DNA of 64,000 nt from Punica granatum (Eukaryota > Streptophyta > Magnoliopsida > Myrtales > Lythraceae). Under the pieces are notes generated by a model. The model was not told the origin of the DNA, did no database searches, and was given only the letters and a program-made list of their open reading frames with translations. How positions within the stretch are numbered: position 1 is the stretch's first letter; each line of letters starts with the position of its first letter. This document shows positions 21,317 through 33,707 of the stretch, in pieces. The stretch covers positions 21,546,811-21,610,810 of the forward strand of contig NC_045128.1 in NCBI RefSeq assembly GCF_007655135.1. Direction: 5' to 3'. A program made the translations under genes and the position numbers.

Positions 21317-23918
21317 GCATGCATGCACGCATGCGCCCCTGATGCGCCAAACGTCTGCCCGCGCATCCGCGCGCTCGTCACCGCTTGTCCAAGTGCCCGT
21401 CACCCCGCGACAGAGCGCTTGCCCGCACGCCTGACGCCTCCTCGCGCGCCAGACACCGTCACCGCGCGCCTAGCCATGCATTCCAAGTCCTCCCGTGTCC
21501 ACTATCGTCCATCCAAGGACTCCACCGAGTCACCCGACTCTCTAACACTTTCCCGACTCTTTCCAAGTATCCCGAGGCTAGGTAAAATATTCTCGACTTA
21601 GAGGAGTTAGGGCTTTTCATATTTTTGTATGGCTATGGAGTATTATGGCGTTTCATACAAGTTTAACTTGCAAGATTTAATTTTTATGCACCTTCATGTT
21701 ATGTTATGCATGTTTATTACATTATAACTTGCTAGCATGTCGGAAAAAGGTTTGGATCGTCGTTCAGAAGACTATCCCGACCCAGAAAAGGCAAGCAAGC
21801 TCTCGGCCAGGTCTCCAAATGAAATGGCCGAGACCTAACCTGCTTTTTTCGGGTTAAGATTAGTCTCCTTAGCCGATCCAAGTTAGTTTCCGAGTTTACT
21901 TTGTTGTTCTCGCATGCATGAAGCCAGTGTTATTTTATCGATTCCTTAAATAACATGTTTGTGAATGTTTGCGTGTTTAAATGAGTTAATCAAATCATTG
22001 TAATACCGGCTTTTGTCAGAAACGTGTTATTCATCGTATTTGATGCTTGAGCATGCGAAAAACAATTAAAACCGAGGCAAGGAAATCACTTGTGACTCAA
22101 ATCGAGCCATAAGAGCTTTCGGCCATCCTTGAGAGATGAGGCCGAGAGCTTCTTGGCTTTTCTCGAATCAAGAATGATTTCCTTATCTCTATTTTATTTT
22201 GTTTTCTCGGATTATGTGAAGTTGTAAATTCAATATCTTCACGATTCCCATGTTAAAACATCGTTTAAAACCCTTTTAAAAAAACAAACATGCATGGGTT
22301 TGTGTATCGAGGACTCATTTGGACCCATTCGGTTATAAATAAGGGAATCGTTTTGGTCGTCGAATCACGAATCGTTTTTATAATTAATGCATTCGGCAAC
22401 AACCTTAAGCATTAATTCCACGAACGGGTTAATCAGGACATTCACATGGTTAATTCATTCAATTTAAACAACTTTGCACGAATTGTACATTAATTTGTAT
22501 CTCGTGTGGACGAATTACAAAACGGTGTTAATACCCTTTTTAAAACCCTTATACTTTCAAATCGGTATTATATTGTTTCCCTTTTCTGAAAACAAATTTT
22601 CCAATCAAGGGCAAAAACATCATTTTGTGATTCGGCGTCATCTTAGCATTGTTCAGGGTGCTAGTCAGGTATTCTGTATCAAAATACAATTACCTGATTA
22701 ATCATTTCACTCGACTTAACCAAATGCTAGAAAATGGTTAGGTGGAACTCTAGGTTCCAAATCTAGAGTCAAAATACAAGTTTGGATCAATTCAGTGGTC
22801 ATTCAGTGTCACAACACCGAATTCACTGTAAAAGCAATCCAGACACACGAGAGTTGACTCTCTTTGTCAAGTTTTCAAAACAAAGCCGAATGTAAAATAT
22901 TTTGCATGATTCCTTGCTTAGCATATGGCATTTGCTTGCAAAAACACCCCTGGGTCAATAAACTTGTTAATCCACATACATTCGGTAAATACAAACACAT
23001 TGTCTGTCATTTACTTGTTGATTGTTATCTTTTTGCACTTGTTTGCCATGCGGATCGAGCCTGATCCCTAGGCTGAATAATATTAGGGCTCAAAGCCCTA
23101 ATCATCGATCACAGGATCCAACACCCTAACCATCACTCACAGAGTCCAACGCCCTATTCAGCAAAAGCGTGCATTGAATTTTAGTTCTTCGGTGTTTCCC
23201 TAAACTCACGGTGAGTTAGAGCGGAATAATAACCGAACGTGAGCCGACTAGAATTCAGCCATTTGTAATCTATATTTATTATTTTCGAGAGCATTGTAAG
23301 GACTTTTATTTTGTACATTCATCCTGTAAGAATTCTTGTCGGTGAGCGGACGGTTCGAGAGTCGAATCATTCGAATCGGTCCCATGCTTGCCCAGACAAA
23401 AGTAAATCCAAGATCTCGCAGTTTTGGTTCACGCAGGAATTCAACCTACGTGGTTTGATGAACTGTAACGCAAGATTATGAACCAATTCCCCGATACACG
23501 AGTTTACTTCTTCTCTCTCGACTTCTCGACCGACATCGCCTAATTCATCGAATATTCGGTGTCAAAACGTGCGAGCCGAGCGTAACTTAATTCATGCGGT
23601 AAATAATAAAACATGCAAGCCTAGCAAACCAGAGTACCGAAAGGGCATGTGGAATATAGGCCTGCACGTAACATGAACCCCCGAATTCGGACTTTCCGGT
23701 TCCGTACAGATCAATGCCTTAACAACAACTAGGTGTTCCATACCCCTAGACCCGGGTAACTTATCCGCCCTCGACCTTCGGGTCGTAAAATGATAAGTGG
23801 CGACTCTTTCTCACGCGTGTCCGTCACGCGTCCCCACAGGAAGGTGGACACTCCCAAGCCGCGCGATCCAAAAGCGCGCATGCGGGCCCTGACGAGAGTC
23901 TACATTCGAGTCTGTACA
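21317..23918 (+). mobile_element. Family-A gypsy LTR, 3' half
   Basis: From the GC-rich block (CGCATGCGCCCC) it follows plus-orientation LTR order: CGAGGCTAGGTAAAATATTC near 21570, GTCGGAAAAAGGTTTGGATCG near 21738, CATAATTAATGCATTCGGCA near 22380, the 28-bp triplet near 23085, and CGACCTTCGGGTCGTAAAAT near 23770. It ends in TCTGTACA at 23918. The interior of a gutted element follows directly, so it plays the 5' LTR role. Its own 5' half is replaced by inverted LTR sequence. Confidence 0.75.
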
Positions 23919-23943
23919 AGTACGCCGACAATCCATCGGGTGC

Positions 23944-24840
23944 ATGTTAGGGCAAAGGGACAATTCCTCTCACGCAAACCGAGCAATTTACTATTTAAGT
24001 AAGAAATTCACTGAGATAGAGAAAATGTGTTGTGCACTCGTATGGGTCATGCAAAGGCTCCGGCAATATACTCTCTACCACACTGTTCGCCTGCTATCAA
24101 AGACGGATCTTCTGAAGTATCTGCTCGGCAGTCCGTCCTCCATGAGGAACATAGCAAAATGGCATTGCCAGCTGACGAAGTACGACATCGAGTACGTGTC
24201 GCACACATCAGTAAAGGGCCAAGCAATAGCAGACCATCTAGCAGAGTTTCCGATTGATGATGACACACCAATCAACTATGACTTTCCAGATGAAGGGATT
24301 CTCCAAGTAAATAATAAGGAGGAGGATCCTGGGTGGAAGATGTACTTTGACGGCGCAGTCAATTCCACCGGATCTGGTATTGGCGTAGTGCTGATATCCC
24401 TTAAAGGACGTCATTTCCCTGTTGCAGCGAAGATTAATTTCCCCGGCACCAACAACATAGCTGAATACGAAGCATGTATCCTTGGCTTACCGATCGCAAT
24501 CGATCTCAAAGTCAAGGAACTTGAAGTGTTTGGCGACTCTATGCTCACAATCTTTTAGACGCTCAAGCAGTGGAAGACGAAGGATCCAAAATTGGTGTCG
24601 TACCATGAGTATCTCGAAGAGCTGACAGAGCATTTCGAGAATGTTTCGTTTGCATACACACCCCGCACGAAGAATCAGTTTGCGGATGCACTCGCAAAGC
24701 TCGCGTCCATGGTGAGCATTACGAATCAAAATCTCATCGAGCCAATCGAGTTTGAGATTGCCAAGGGCCCTACCCATTGCGAGATGATCGAGGCTGTCGA
24801 CAGCAAGCCTTGGTATGTGGACATCAAGCACTTGCTGTAA
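23944..24840 (+). pseudogene. RNase H region of gypsy pol (two RNase H parts)
   Basis: The frame opens with the tail of the RT-linked RNase H (AIYYLSKKFTEIEKMCCAL) and continues into the second, archaeal-type RNase H typical of the Tat lineage. Its acidic residues are visible in MYFDGAVNSTGSG, NIAEYEACILGL, EVFGDSMLTIF and NQFADALAKLA. Stops are TAG at 24556-24558 (at a Gln position after LTIF) and TAA at 24838-24840. Compared with the minus-strand element near 46000, the order is identical. Confidence 0.85.
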
Positions 24841-26059
24841 ACCGGCCAATTCCTGGCATTCACTGATCGTCATGATCGGAGAACTCTCCGACGCATCGCA
24901 GCACACTTCTTCTTGAGCGGTGAGACTCTCTACCGCCGCTCATTTGACGCTACACTACTTCGATGTGTCGACGAAAATGAGGCACTACACTTTATGGAAG
25001 AAGTGCACGAAGGAAATTGCGGGCCTCACATGAACGAGCTCATGCTTGCAAAGAAACTCATGCGATTGGGCTACTCTGGTCTACCATGGAGACTGACTGC
25101 GTCAAGCATGTTAGGCACCGTCACTTATGCCAAGTCTACGCGAATCAAATCAAAGTACCACCCAACGAACTGCATACAATGGCAACCCCATGACCTTTTT
25201 TCAATGTGGGGGCATGGATGTGATTGGTCCTATCAACCCCAAAGTATCCAATGGACACCTATTCATACTGGTAGCTATTGATTACTTCACTAAGTGGATC
25301 GAAGCTATTACCCTCGCATCGGTCACTGCAAAGGTCGTGGCACGCTTCCTCAAACGCGACATCATTGCGCGGTACGGGGTCCCTGCGACTCTTGTCACAG
25401 ACAACGCCAAGAACTTGAACAACAAACTCATCGACAAGCTCTGTGCACAGTTCAAGATCCAACATCACAATTCCTCTCCGTATCGTCCACAAATAAATGG
25501 TGCGGTAAAGGCAGCGAATAAGAACATAAAGAAAATCATCGAAAAAGTGATGGTGAATTACAAAAACTGGCACTAGATGCTCCCATTCGCGCTCTTGTCG
25601 TATCGGACTTCTATTCGCTTGTCTACGGGGGCAACCCCGTACTCTTTGGTTTACCGCATGGAAGTAATTCTTCCGGTTGAAGTGGAGATTCTCTTCAAGA
25701 GGATCCTTGCCGAGTCCAAGCTTCAGGAAGCAGAATGGGCAAAACAACGCTACGAACAACTTAATCTCATTAATGAGAAGTGGCTCACAGCACTTTGCCA
25801 CGGTCAATGCTATCAGCAAAGGATGGCCCGAGCCTTCAACAAGAAAGTCCGTCCCTGCGAGTTCAGCCCTGACGACCTCGTTTTGCGGAAGGTCTTGCAC
25901 GTCGCCCCAGATTCCAGGGGCAAATTTACTTACAAGTACGACGGTCCCTTCATCGTCAAAGAAGTCTTTGACGGAGGGGCAATCATCCTCAATGACATGG
26001 ACAGAAACGAGAATGCTCTTCCGGTCAATGCTGATGCTCTTAAGAAATACTATCCTTGA
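24841..26059 (+). pseudogene. Integrase of gypsy pol, catalytic Glu replaced
   Basis: The zinc-binding part (EEVHEGNCGPHMNELMLAKK) is followed by the core with AIDYFTKWIEAIT and LVTDNAKNLNNK carrying the two Asp residues. The expected third residue reads NGAVKAANKNIKKI, so the catalytic Glu is Lys. The C-terminal part (DLVLRKVLHVAPDSRGKF, then NADALKKYYP) is intact to the stop at 26059. Single-base shifts are apparent near 25075 and 25210, with a TAG at 25574-25576 (ATG follows). Confidence 0.88.
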
Positions 26060-26230
26060 TGGTATTTCTGTTACCCCACTACGGGTGTTTTCTCAATGTA
26101 CATTACATTTTATCTTTCTTCACATTTACAATCCCCAGTACTTTTAATTTGGCTCACTCACATATTCCCTTCTTCGGCTCTTTCCCTTTCTCTAAACTTT
26201 TTTCTTTTGAGAGAAAAAGAATGAATTTCC

Positions 26231-26275
26231 CGTTAGGTTGAAAACCTCTTTGAGGCGACCTAGGCAAAAGTTAGG
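26231..26275 (+). repeat. 3'-UTR hairpin 1
   Basis: GTTAGGTTG, AAAACCTCTTTGAGG and CGACCTAGGCAAAAGTTAG form an outer CTAGGT/ACCTAG-type stem (one mismatch) around an inner CCTC..GAGG stem. Confidence 0.7.
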
Positions 26276-26346
26276 GAATGAGGGGCACGGTTTAAAATCC
26301 CGCAAAGGGGAACCGTGGCAAAAGGAGATCTTGAAACGATATCCAC

Positions 26347-26390
26347 GCTAGGTTGAAAACCTCTTGGAGGTGATCTAGGCAAAAGTTAGA
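26347..26390 (+). repeat. 3'-UTR hairpin 2
   Basis: GCTAGGTTGAAAACCTC, then TTGGAGGTGATCTAGGC and AAAAGTTAG. Same layout as hairpin 1, about 115 bp downstream. Confidence 0.7.
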
Positions 26391-26478
26391 GGAACCGAGG
26401 GGTACGACTAGACCCGATTAGGGCGATCATAGCAAAAGGTGAGCTCTAAACGAGGGAAATATCAAAATAAAAGACCCC

Positions 26479-26517
26479 GCTAGGTCGTTACGCGTCTAGC
26501 GACCTAGGCAAAAGTTA
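26479..26517 (+). repeat. 3'-UTR hairpin 3 (variant loop)
   Basis: GCTAGGTCG, TTACGCGTCTAG and CGACCTAGGCAAAAGTTA. The outer 9-bp stem is perfect, but the inner CCTC..GAGG stem is replaced. The third hairpin of the minus-strand element has the same kind of replacement. Confidence 0.75.
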
Positions 26518-27239
26518 TGGGACCTTTGGCAGCTTGACCATGAAAGAACGGCTACACTCAGTGTGAAGCGACAACGAGTAGTGGTTTTGCAGTCTTCGAC
26601 GCAAGCAAACTCTCCTTGACTCGTTAGCCATGAGACACGTTTCAATGTGCAGTCGAATCGTTGTATCCTTGATTTGGAGGATCCCAAAGTTCCCTCCCTT
26701 TACCTTTATGCAAATTTCACGGGTTATGCCCCGTTCTGCCAAAGGCTTTTCATTTCAAATCATACTCTTGAGGGACACGGTCACCCCTTTAAATGGTCAT
26801 CAAGTCTAAATCCTCGAAGCATTATTACTCAGACTTCTTTACACATCTCCATTATGATTGTATGGTAGGACTGACAACCATTGTTAGCTCCCATGTTTCC
26901 GTATGCAGTTATGAGGATGTAAACCCCGAAGGGTATCTTCTTTTGACGAATGTATGTCTGCCTCATACCAAGAACTACAACTTCAATCCGAAGAGATATC
27001 TGCAGGATAGCATTTCACGCACTCAGTGGCATCGGAATCAGATGACAAACAACGAAGCGATCTGTTATAACATCGTCAGCAATGTTGACAAACACAATGC
27101 TAAATTAGATCACAATGATTCCTTCCACACCTCCTACCATCCCCAAACACTTGCACTTACTCTATGTTTTGCACGTGCCTTGCAACTGTGCCTGGCCACC
27201 TCACCTGTGCACATTTCGCTGAGTCACCTCACTCGTGCT

Positions 27240-27500
27240 CTTTACAAAAACTCCGCCAGGCCTCGCCCGTGCACCCCGCAAGTCCATTAGGTAGGCGCAT
27301 GTGAACAAATGCAGTTCATTCAGTATGCGTCCCGTGCATATTGCAAAACTCCGTCGGGCCTCGCCCATTCACCCCGCAAGTCCATTGGGTAGGCGTCTTT
27401 GAACAAATGCAGTTCATTCGGTATGCGTCCCGTGCATATTGCAAAACTCCGTCGGGCCTCGCCCGTGCACCCTGCAATCCACAAGGCAATGCGCCCATGC
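27240..27500 (+). repeat. Tandem array, 98-bp unit, about 2.5 copies
   Basis: ACTCCGTCGGGCCTCGCCC and its variants recur with CTCCG at 27251, 27349 and 27447, exactly 98 bp apart. Units share AACAAATGCAGTTCATTC and GTATGCGTCCCGTGCATATT. The array sits where the sister 3' UTR carries the 82-bp array, and flanking DNA (27500-27780) has looser 'CCGAGCCACCTCGCT' repeats. Confidence 0.9.
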
Positions 27501-28060
27501 ATATTGCAACTTTACCGGGCCACCTCGCCCTGCACATTTCCTTTTATGCTTCGCAAATCAGCCAAGTCACCTCACTCATGCTTCTTGCAACTTTACCGAG
27601 CCACCTCGCTTGTGCACATTTCTTTTCATTCACAAATTTGCCGAGTCATCTCACTCGTACCCTGCCACTGTGCCGGACCACCTCGCCCCTGCACACTCTC
27701 TTTAAAACTTTATAAGATTGCCGAGCCCCCTCGCTCGTGCTTCTCACAAATCCTTCGGGCCTGCTCGCCCGTTCCTCTTTGCAAACTACTGGACATGCGC
27801 CCACTGCCTTTTACACCACCCTTTTCATTAAGCCTCGCTATTTCTTCACGCTTAACATGCATTTTCTCCATACACTTTCCTTTGCTGCGGAGTTTGCCGA
27901 TGTCTCACTTCGTTTCCCTTTCCTTTGCACTAGGTACGATATTCCCCACACATCCAAAAGATGAGAAGAGGAGGATAATTGGGGTGACATGCTAATTATT
28001 ATCAATCAAATGGGGTGCTTTTGAAGTCTTTTGCTGCATCCTCTACCCAAGCACGCAGTC

Positions 28061-28074
28061 AAAAAGGGGCAAGC
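28061..28074 (+). other. Polypurine tract
   Basis: AAAAAGGGGCAAGC directly precedes the LTR start at 28075. Confidence 0.8.
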
Positions 28075-29669
28075 TGTCCGCACCCTATTTTGGCTCACCA
28101 TTCCAAACAACAATATCAACAATAGTCCAAACCATGACATAAGTAGGAATACAGAAAAAGGCTCGACAGAGTAAGAAATCATTATTCATCCTCAAGTTAG
28201 CTAAATCAAGTGGATGACATGCGCAAGCAACAGAAGGATTCCAGGGGTCACCAAAAGGCAACAGAGTGACTAGAGAGCTCAACAACGTCCAAAATCGGCA
28301 TTTTTAGTATATCACATGGACAGTCTTATTTTCCGATAGTTCACTCAACTATCGGAAGATAGCCAATATTGAACTCCAAAAATCCACTCCAATGCCAAAC
28401 AGATGAAAAGTGTCTTCAAACACATTTTGCGAATCATCTGCTCTATACATAACAACTTTTTGTATACAGACAACTTTTCAGTGGAAGTCCAAAAAGGCCG
28501 GTTTCTCTTAGAAAAATTAATTCCAAATGTCAGATACGGCCATGCCCCACAAGCATACAGAGCATGAGCAGTGCTTTATATTGTCTCTTGGAAGCCACAC
28601 TGACACTTCAAATGACTTTCGAGCGACATAACGAGCATACTCTTCTTCGAAAATGCATAACTGGAGACTGATCTGACAGAATTACGGCAAACGAAGTTCG
28701 TACTGCATTACCTTAAAAACTCTAGCGAACATTCGCAATTGGGTAAAACAGACAGCAAAAACCTTTTCAATTTTCCAAGTAACCTCCAAGGAGCAGAAAA
28801 AGTCATTTTCAGTGGAAATTCACATCCGGAGGTCCTCTTTGGGGAAACTTGACGCCGGACGCCTACCTTACACAGTGCTAGCCTTCCCAAGGCTCATTGT
28901 GGAATCGTCGGAATGAATCATACGACTCATCTAGACCTCCCGAACAGTGCTTTAGAGGTCTCAGATGTACTTTTCAAGTCCTTAGAGATCCGATCTCGAC
29001 AAATAGATATTACAGTGACCTCTGGAACACCCAAGCAACTCAGAAAACAATCTAAGAAATCCAGTTTCAACCTCCTAGGATGTCTCCGGCTCCACATTTG
29101 CATTACCGGCATAAGGGTCAACAATCCACGTTGTCAGACAATTTATGTCAAAATGACCGACGTGAGATACAGATACGAGATATGCTGTCAGAAGCGGTCA
29201 ATTTCTCTCTGGTCACCTGAAATGAGCAAAATCGATTTCCGAGTCTCGTACGAACCCGAGGCATTTTTCCATGAAAAGTGCCTATCTTGGGCTCATTTAA
29301 ATCCGTTTTCTCACGTATGTCGACAATTTGACATTTAATTCAACCACGAATTTCGAATACACGACCAATCGAGACCCAAGCTTTCTCCCAGTTTCTCCTC
29401 ATGGGCCGTGGGACTCACGGGCTGCCCAAGATCGGCCACCCCTTGCCCAAACCGACCTCACCTTGCTCTCTTACACTCTAAGCTCAAAATATCCTTAGTC
29501 TTTCACTTCAACACTCCAACTCCTCATCAATGCCCATAAATGCTTTTAACTCTTTTTCATCAAGAACACTTGGCTCACATTCATCATCATCCTCATTAAG
29601 GGTGGCCGATTTTTGCTAATGAGGGCCGTAATTGTGCTTTGTTTTGCTTAATTACTCATTAGCTTTGCC

Positions 29670-29676
29670 TATATAT
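29670..29676 (+). promoter_or_regulatory. LTR TATA box
   Basis: GCCTATATATTGC lies about 1595 bp from the LTR start, followed by CT-rich sequence (CTCTTGCACACTCTCACTAGC). The position is shared with the other family-A LTRs. Confidence 0.6.
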
Positions 29677-30009
29677 TGCTATATGGTCATTAAGATAATC
29701 GCTTCTCCTCTTGCACACTCTCACTAGCTTTCTCACTCTAGGAAATGCTCTCAATTCTCCCCTAACTCCAGCAACAAAATCGCAACCCATCCCAAGCAAA
29801 AACCAAGCCAAAAACCTTTAGAGTTTAAGTTGGAATCCATGGTGGTCATTATTCCGACTTAGATCAAAAAATTCTCAAACTCCATGGACCACATGTTTTG
29901 GCCCCAAGGAGTTCATTTCTGAACTTAGATTTTCAGTTTGAAGTCATTTGCTCATCATTTCAGGTGGATTTCTTCATTTCGGGCGAAGAACATGCTCTCG
30001 GGTGAACAG

Positions 30010-30340
30010 TGCACCCGTCACCAGCCCGTGCGCCCAGACGCTCGACGTCACCAACTCGTGCGCTACCGTGCACGTGCTCGTCAACGAGTCCGCTGCCGCG
30101 CGCCTGTCTGCCCGCTCGCCCGCGCGCACACCCGTGTGCCCATGCGCCCCGACTTCTCTCCGCTTGCATGCATGCACGCATGCGCCCGGCACGTCCGTGA
30201 CATCCCGCGCGTCTACCGGCGCTTATCCGTGCGCGCGCCTGCCTTCCTGTGCACGTTCACGCGCCCGTCCGCGTCTGAGCACCCTCCAGCGCCTGTCCGT
30301 GCCTGTGCACATTCACCCGCGCACTAAGGCTCACCCGAAC
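30010..30340 (+). other. GC-rich, CpG-dense block inside LTR
   Basis: About 330 bp of very C/G-rich DNA with many CGCG and GCGC steps and the palindromic GCATGCATGC near 30172. The equivalent block in the LTR at 10235 is about 180 bp, so it varies in length between copies. Confidence 0.75.
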
Positions 30341-32641
30341 GTGCTGCCCTTGAATCCCGAACTCTTTTCCGAGAGTTCCACCGAGTCACCTGACTCTTGA
30401 ACACTTCCCCGACTTTTTCCTCGTATCCCGAGGCTAGGTAAAACATTCTCGACTTAAAGGAGTTCGGGCTTTTTACATTTATTGCGTGTTTATGAAGTTA
30501 TACGGTGTATCAAGCATGCTCACTTGCAAGATTATATTTTTATGCACTTTCCATGCTATATCATGCATGTTTATCCTTGATTTACGTGCTAGTATGTCGG
30601 GAAACACTTAGATCGTAGTTGGGAAGAACATCCTGACCCGTGAAAGGCAAAGAGCTCACGGGTTACCCTCCTAGAGAGGTGACCGAATGCTCTTTTGCTC
30701 TTTTCGGGCAATGAATGATCTTCTTAACTAGATCCAAGTTCGATTCCCGAATTTCCTCATGATTTCCTACATCCATGAAGTCAATATTGTTTTATCGATT
30801 CCTTAAATAATATGTTTGTGAATGTTTGCATGTTTGAATATGTTATTTAAATCATGGTAATATCGACTTTTGTTTAATCGTGTCATTTATCGAAACGAAA
30901 CGGGGAAACCTCGTGGAGCCCTATTTGGGCCATGGGACCTCTCGGCTTTCTCCAAGGAGAAGTGGTCAAGAGCCTCATAGACTCATACGGGTTGAATGAG
31001 GCTTCCTCTCCCTGTTTTAAGTCCGTTCTCGGGTTTCGTGCAATTCGTAATTTCAATAACATCGCAAACATCGCATTGAAACGTTTCTTTTAAGCAATAT
31101 GCATGGATTCACAATTCGGAGACCCTTTCAGGCCTATTAGGACTCGAAGATGTGTTTGGTCTTTCTTGACCGAATCATCCTCGGTCTTTCTTGACTCGTC
31201 TTGGTCACCGATATGCGAATCGTTTTCATAATTAATGCGTTCGGCAATAACTTTAAGCATTAATTTCACGAATGGGTTAATCGGGACATTTATACGGTTA
31301 ATTCATTCAATTTAAGCAACTTTATACGAACTGGATATTAATTTGTAACTCGTGTCGACGAATTACAAAAATGGTGTTAGTGCCCTTTTTAAATCCCTCA
31401 TACTTTCAAATCCGTATTGTGTTGCTTCCCTTTTATGAAAACAAATTCTCAAATCAAGGGTAAGAACATCATTTTATGATTTGGCGTCATCCTAGCATAG
31501 TTTAGGGTGCTAGTCGGGTATTATGTATCAAAACATGTTCACCTGACTAATCTTTTCATTGGATCTAATCAAACACTAGAAATGGTTAGGTGGATCTCTA
31601 GGTTCCAAATCTAGAGTCAAAACACAAGTTTGGATGAATTCAGTGTAACTTCAGTGTCACAACACTGAATCATTGTAAAAGCAATCCACACACACGAAAC
31701 TTGAATACGGGCACCCGACATGTCAGATTCTCAAACTAAAGCCGAATGCTAAAACATTTACACGTGCTTGTTTGTCTAGGGTAAGATTTGCATGCCAAAA
31801 TACCATGGATTAACAACTTGTTAAAACACTTACACTTGACAATAACAAACACTTTGTCTGTTGTTAACATGTTGCGTGTTATCTTCTGTACTTGTTTGTT
31901 ATTCGGGTCGAGTCTGATCTCTAGGACGAACATCACAGGGTTCAACGCCCTATTCATCGATCACAGAGTCCAATGCCCTAATCATCACTCATAGGGTCCA
32001 ACGTCCTATTTAGTGAGAGCGTATATCGAGTTTCAGTTCTTCCGTTTTTTTTCCCCTAAACTCACAGTGAGTTGGAGCGGAATAATAACCGAACGCAAGT
32101 CGATTGGAATTCGACCATTTGTAATTTGTATTTATTGTTTTCGAGTGCATTGTAAGGATTTTATTTTGTACATTCATTCTGTAAGAATTCCAGTCGGTGA
32201 GCGAACTATCCGAGAGTCGAATTAATCGAATCGGTCTAATGCTTGCCCAAAGGAAAGTAAATCCAAGATCTCGCGGTCCTGGTTCACGCAGGAATTCAAC
32301 CTCCGTGGTTTGATAAACTATAACGCAAGATTGTGAACCACTTCTCCGACATACAGGTTTACTTCTCTCTCGGTTCTTGACCGACATCGTTTAATTCACC
32401 GAATTTTTGGTGTCAAAACGTGCAAGCCGAGTGCAACTTAATTCATGCGGTAAATAATAAAACATGCAAGCCTAGCAAACCAGAGTACCGAAAGGGCGTG
32501 CGGGATATAGGCCCGCACGTAACATGAACTCCCGAACTCGGACTTTCCGGTTCCACACAGATCAATGCCTTAACAACAACTACGTGTTTCATACCCCTAG
32601 ACCCGGGTAACTTATCCGCCATCGACCTTCGGGTCGTAAAA

Positions 32642-32896
32642 TGATAAGTGGCGACTCTTTCTCACGCGTGTCCGTCACGCGTCCCATGGGAAGGTGGACA
32701 CTCCCAAGCCGCGCGATCCAAAAGCACACGATGCAGGCCCCGACGGGAGTCCACATTCAGGTCCGTACAATGATAAGTAGCGACTCCTTCTCATGCGTGT
32801 CCGTCATGCATCATCGGGAAGATGGACACTCCCTAGCCACGCGATCCACAAGCGTGCATGCGGGCCCCGACGAGAGTCCACATTCGGGTATGTACA
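32642..32896 (+). repeat. Tandem duplication of the LTR 3' tail (~127 bp x 2)
   Basis: 32642-32769 (TGATAAGTGGCGACTC ... GGTCCGTACA) is followed at once by a diverged copy, 32771-32896 (TGATAAGTAGCGACTCC ... GGTATGTACA). The first ends at the normal LTR terminus. The second continues into pol sequence. No primer-binding site is present after either. Confidence 0.88.
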
Positions 32897-33707
32897 ACGA
32901 CTCCGGGGGAGAAATGAATGGAGAAATAGATCTCCTGATCGACGTGGGTCCTTGCTCATTCTCTGTCACCTTCCAGATCCTCGAGATACCCAATGCTTTC
33001 AGCCTCTTGCTCGGGAGGCCCTAGATTCAAACTGCCAGTGCCATTCCTTCATCGCTGCATCAGAAACTGAAATTCTTCGTCGAAGGCAAGCTCATTACTA
33101 TCAATGGCGAGGAAGATTATGTAGTCTACAAGGAGACAGTCGTACCCTACATCAGCATTGGAGAAGATCAGAATCTTCCCTTTTATTCTTTTGATACCGT
33201 TTCCGTGATTCGAGATTACGGAGAAGTCGGTCCATCACGAGCCGATCGTATGATAGGGAAAGTTCTGTTGAAGAATGATTACGTTCCCGAAACTGGACTC
33301 GGGGCACGTGCACAGGGAATCCTCCGACCAATTGAAGTGGAGGAGTACCGCAATAAGAGGGGACTCAGTTTTCGCCCCTCTTGTCATGAGATCGTGCAGG
33401 CTCGCCGTGGAAAGCATCTCTACCGTCTCACTGCACATTGCGGAAAGCTCTTCAGGGGCATTCCGGTTCCACCGCTCTGGCAGTTTTTCCCCACACCACC
33501 GCAGATCATAGGAGGCACCTCCAATAGCCCAATCACTGAATCAGATGACTTCCCTTCGGATGCAATTGAAGCGTTCTTGGCTTTGCCAGCCATATATGCC
33601 GTCATTGAGGAGACATCTTCCAAGGTTCATATCTGCCCTACACGGGAGGATGAGGAGCTTAACAACTGGACCGCAGTCCCGCTCTACTCGGCCATGGTTG
33701 TCGATGT
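32897..33707 (+). pseudogene. Protease tail and linker of a second gypsy element
   Basis: The sequence starts inside the protease (GEIDLLIDVGPCSFSVTFQI, then AFSLLLGRP). It meets a TAG at 33022-33024 where the sister element reads Trp, and continues in frame through FVEGKLITINGEEDYVVYKE, RDYGEVGPSRADRMIGK and FRPSCHEIVQARRGKHLYRL to a splice donor at 33708. The protease active-site Asp lies before the break and is missing. Apart from the TAG this copy of the linker is open, unlike the minus-strand copy, which has several stops. Confidence 0.82.

Larger units (their letters stand above)
26060..28060 (+). other. 3' UTR of family-A element
   Basis: Non-coding DNA between the integrase stop and the polypurine tract. 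The first 600 bp, including three hairpins and the segment GTATCCTTGATTTGGAGGATCCCA, is conserved with the 3' UTR of the minus-strand element (44100-44720). The second half holds the 98-bp tandem array and sequence shared with 9207-10234. Confidence 0.75.
23919..28074 (+). mobile_element. Internal region of family-A gypsy element, 5' part deleted
   Basis: Between the LTR end at 23918 and the LTR start at 28075 lie the RNase H and integrase parts of a Tat/Ogre-type pol and a 2-kb 3' UTR. The primer-binding site, gag, protease and most of RT are absent; pol begins at the end of the first RNase H region (AIYYLSKKFTEIEKMCCALV). Confidence 0.85.
28075..32769 (+). mobile_element. Complete family-A gypsy 3' LTR (4695 bp)
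   Basis: It begins TGTCCGCACCCTATTTTGG after the polypurine tract and ends GGTCCGTACA. It contains, in order: an inverted pair TTCCGATAGTT/AACTATCGGAA near 28330, a TATA box near 29670, the GC-rich block 30010-30340, the 28-bp triplet near 31937, and an internal TGGCGACTC about 120 bp before its end. It serves as the 3' LTR of the gutted element to its left and possibly as the 5' LTR of the fragment to its right. Confidence 0.88.
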
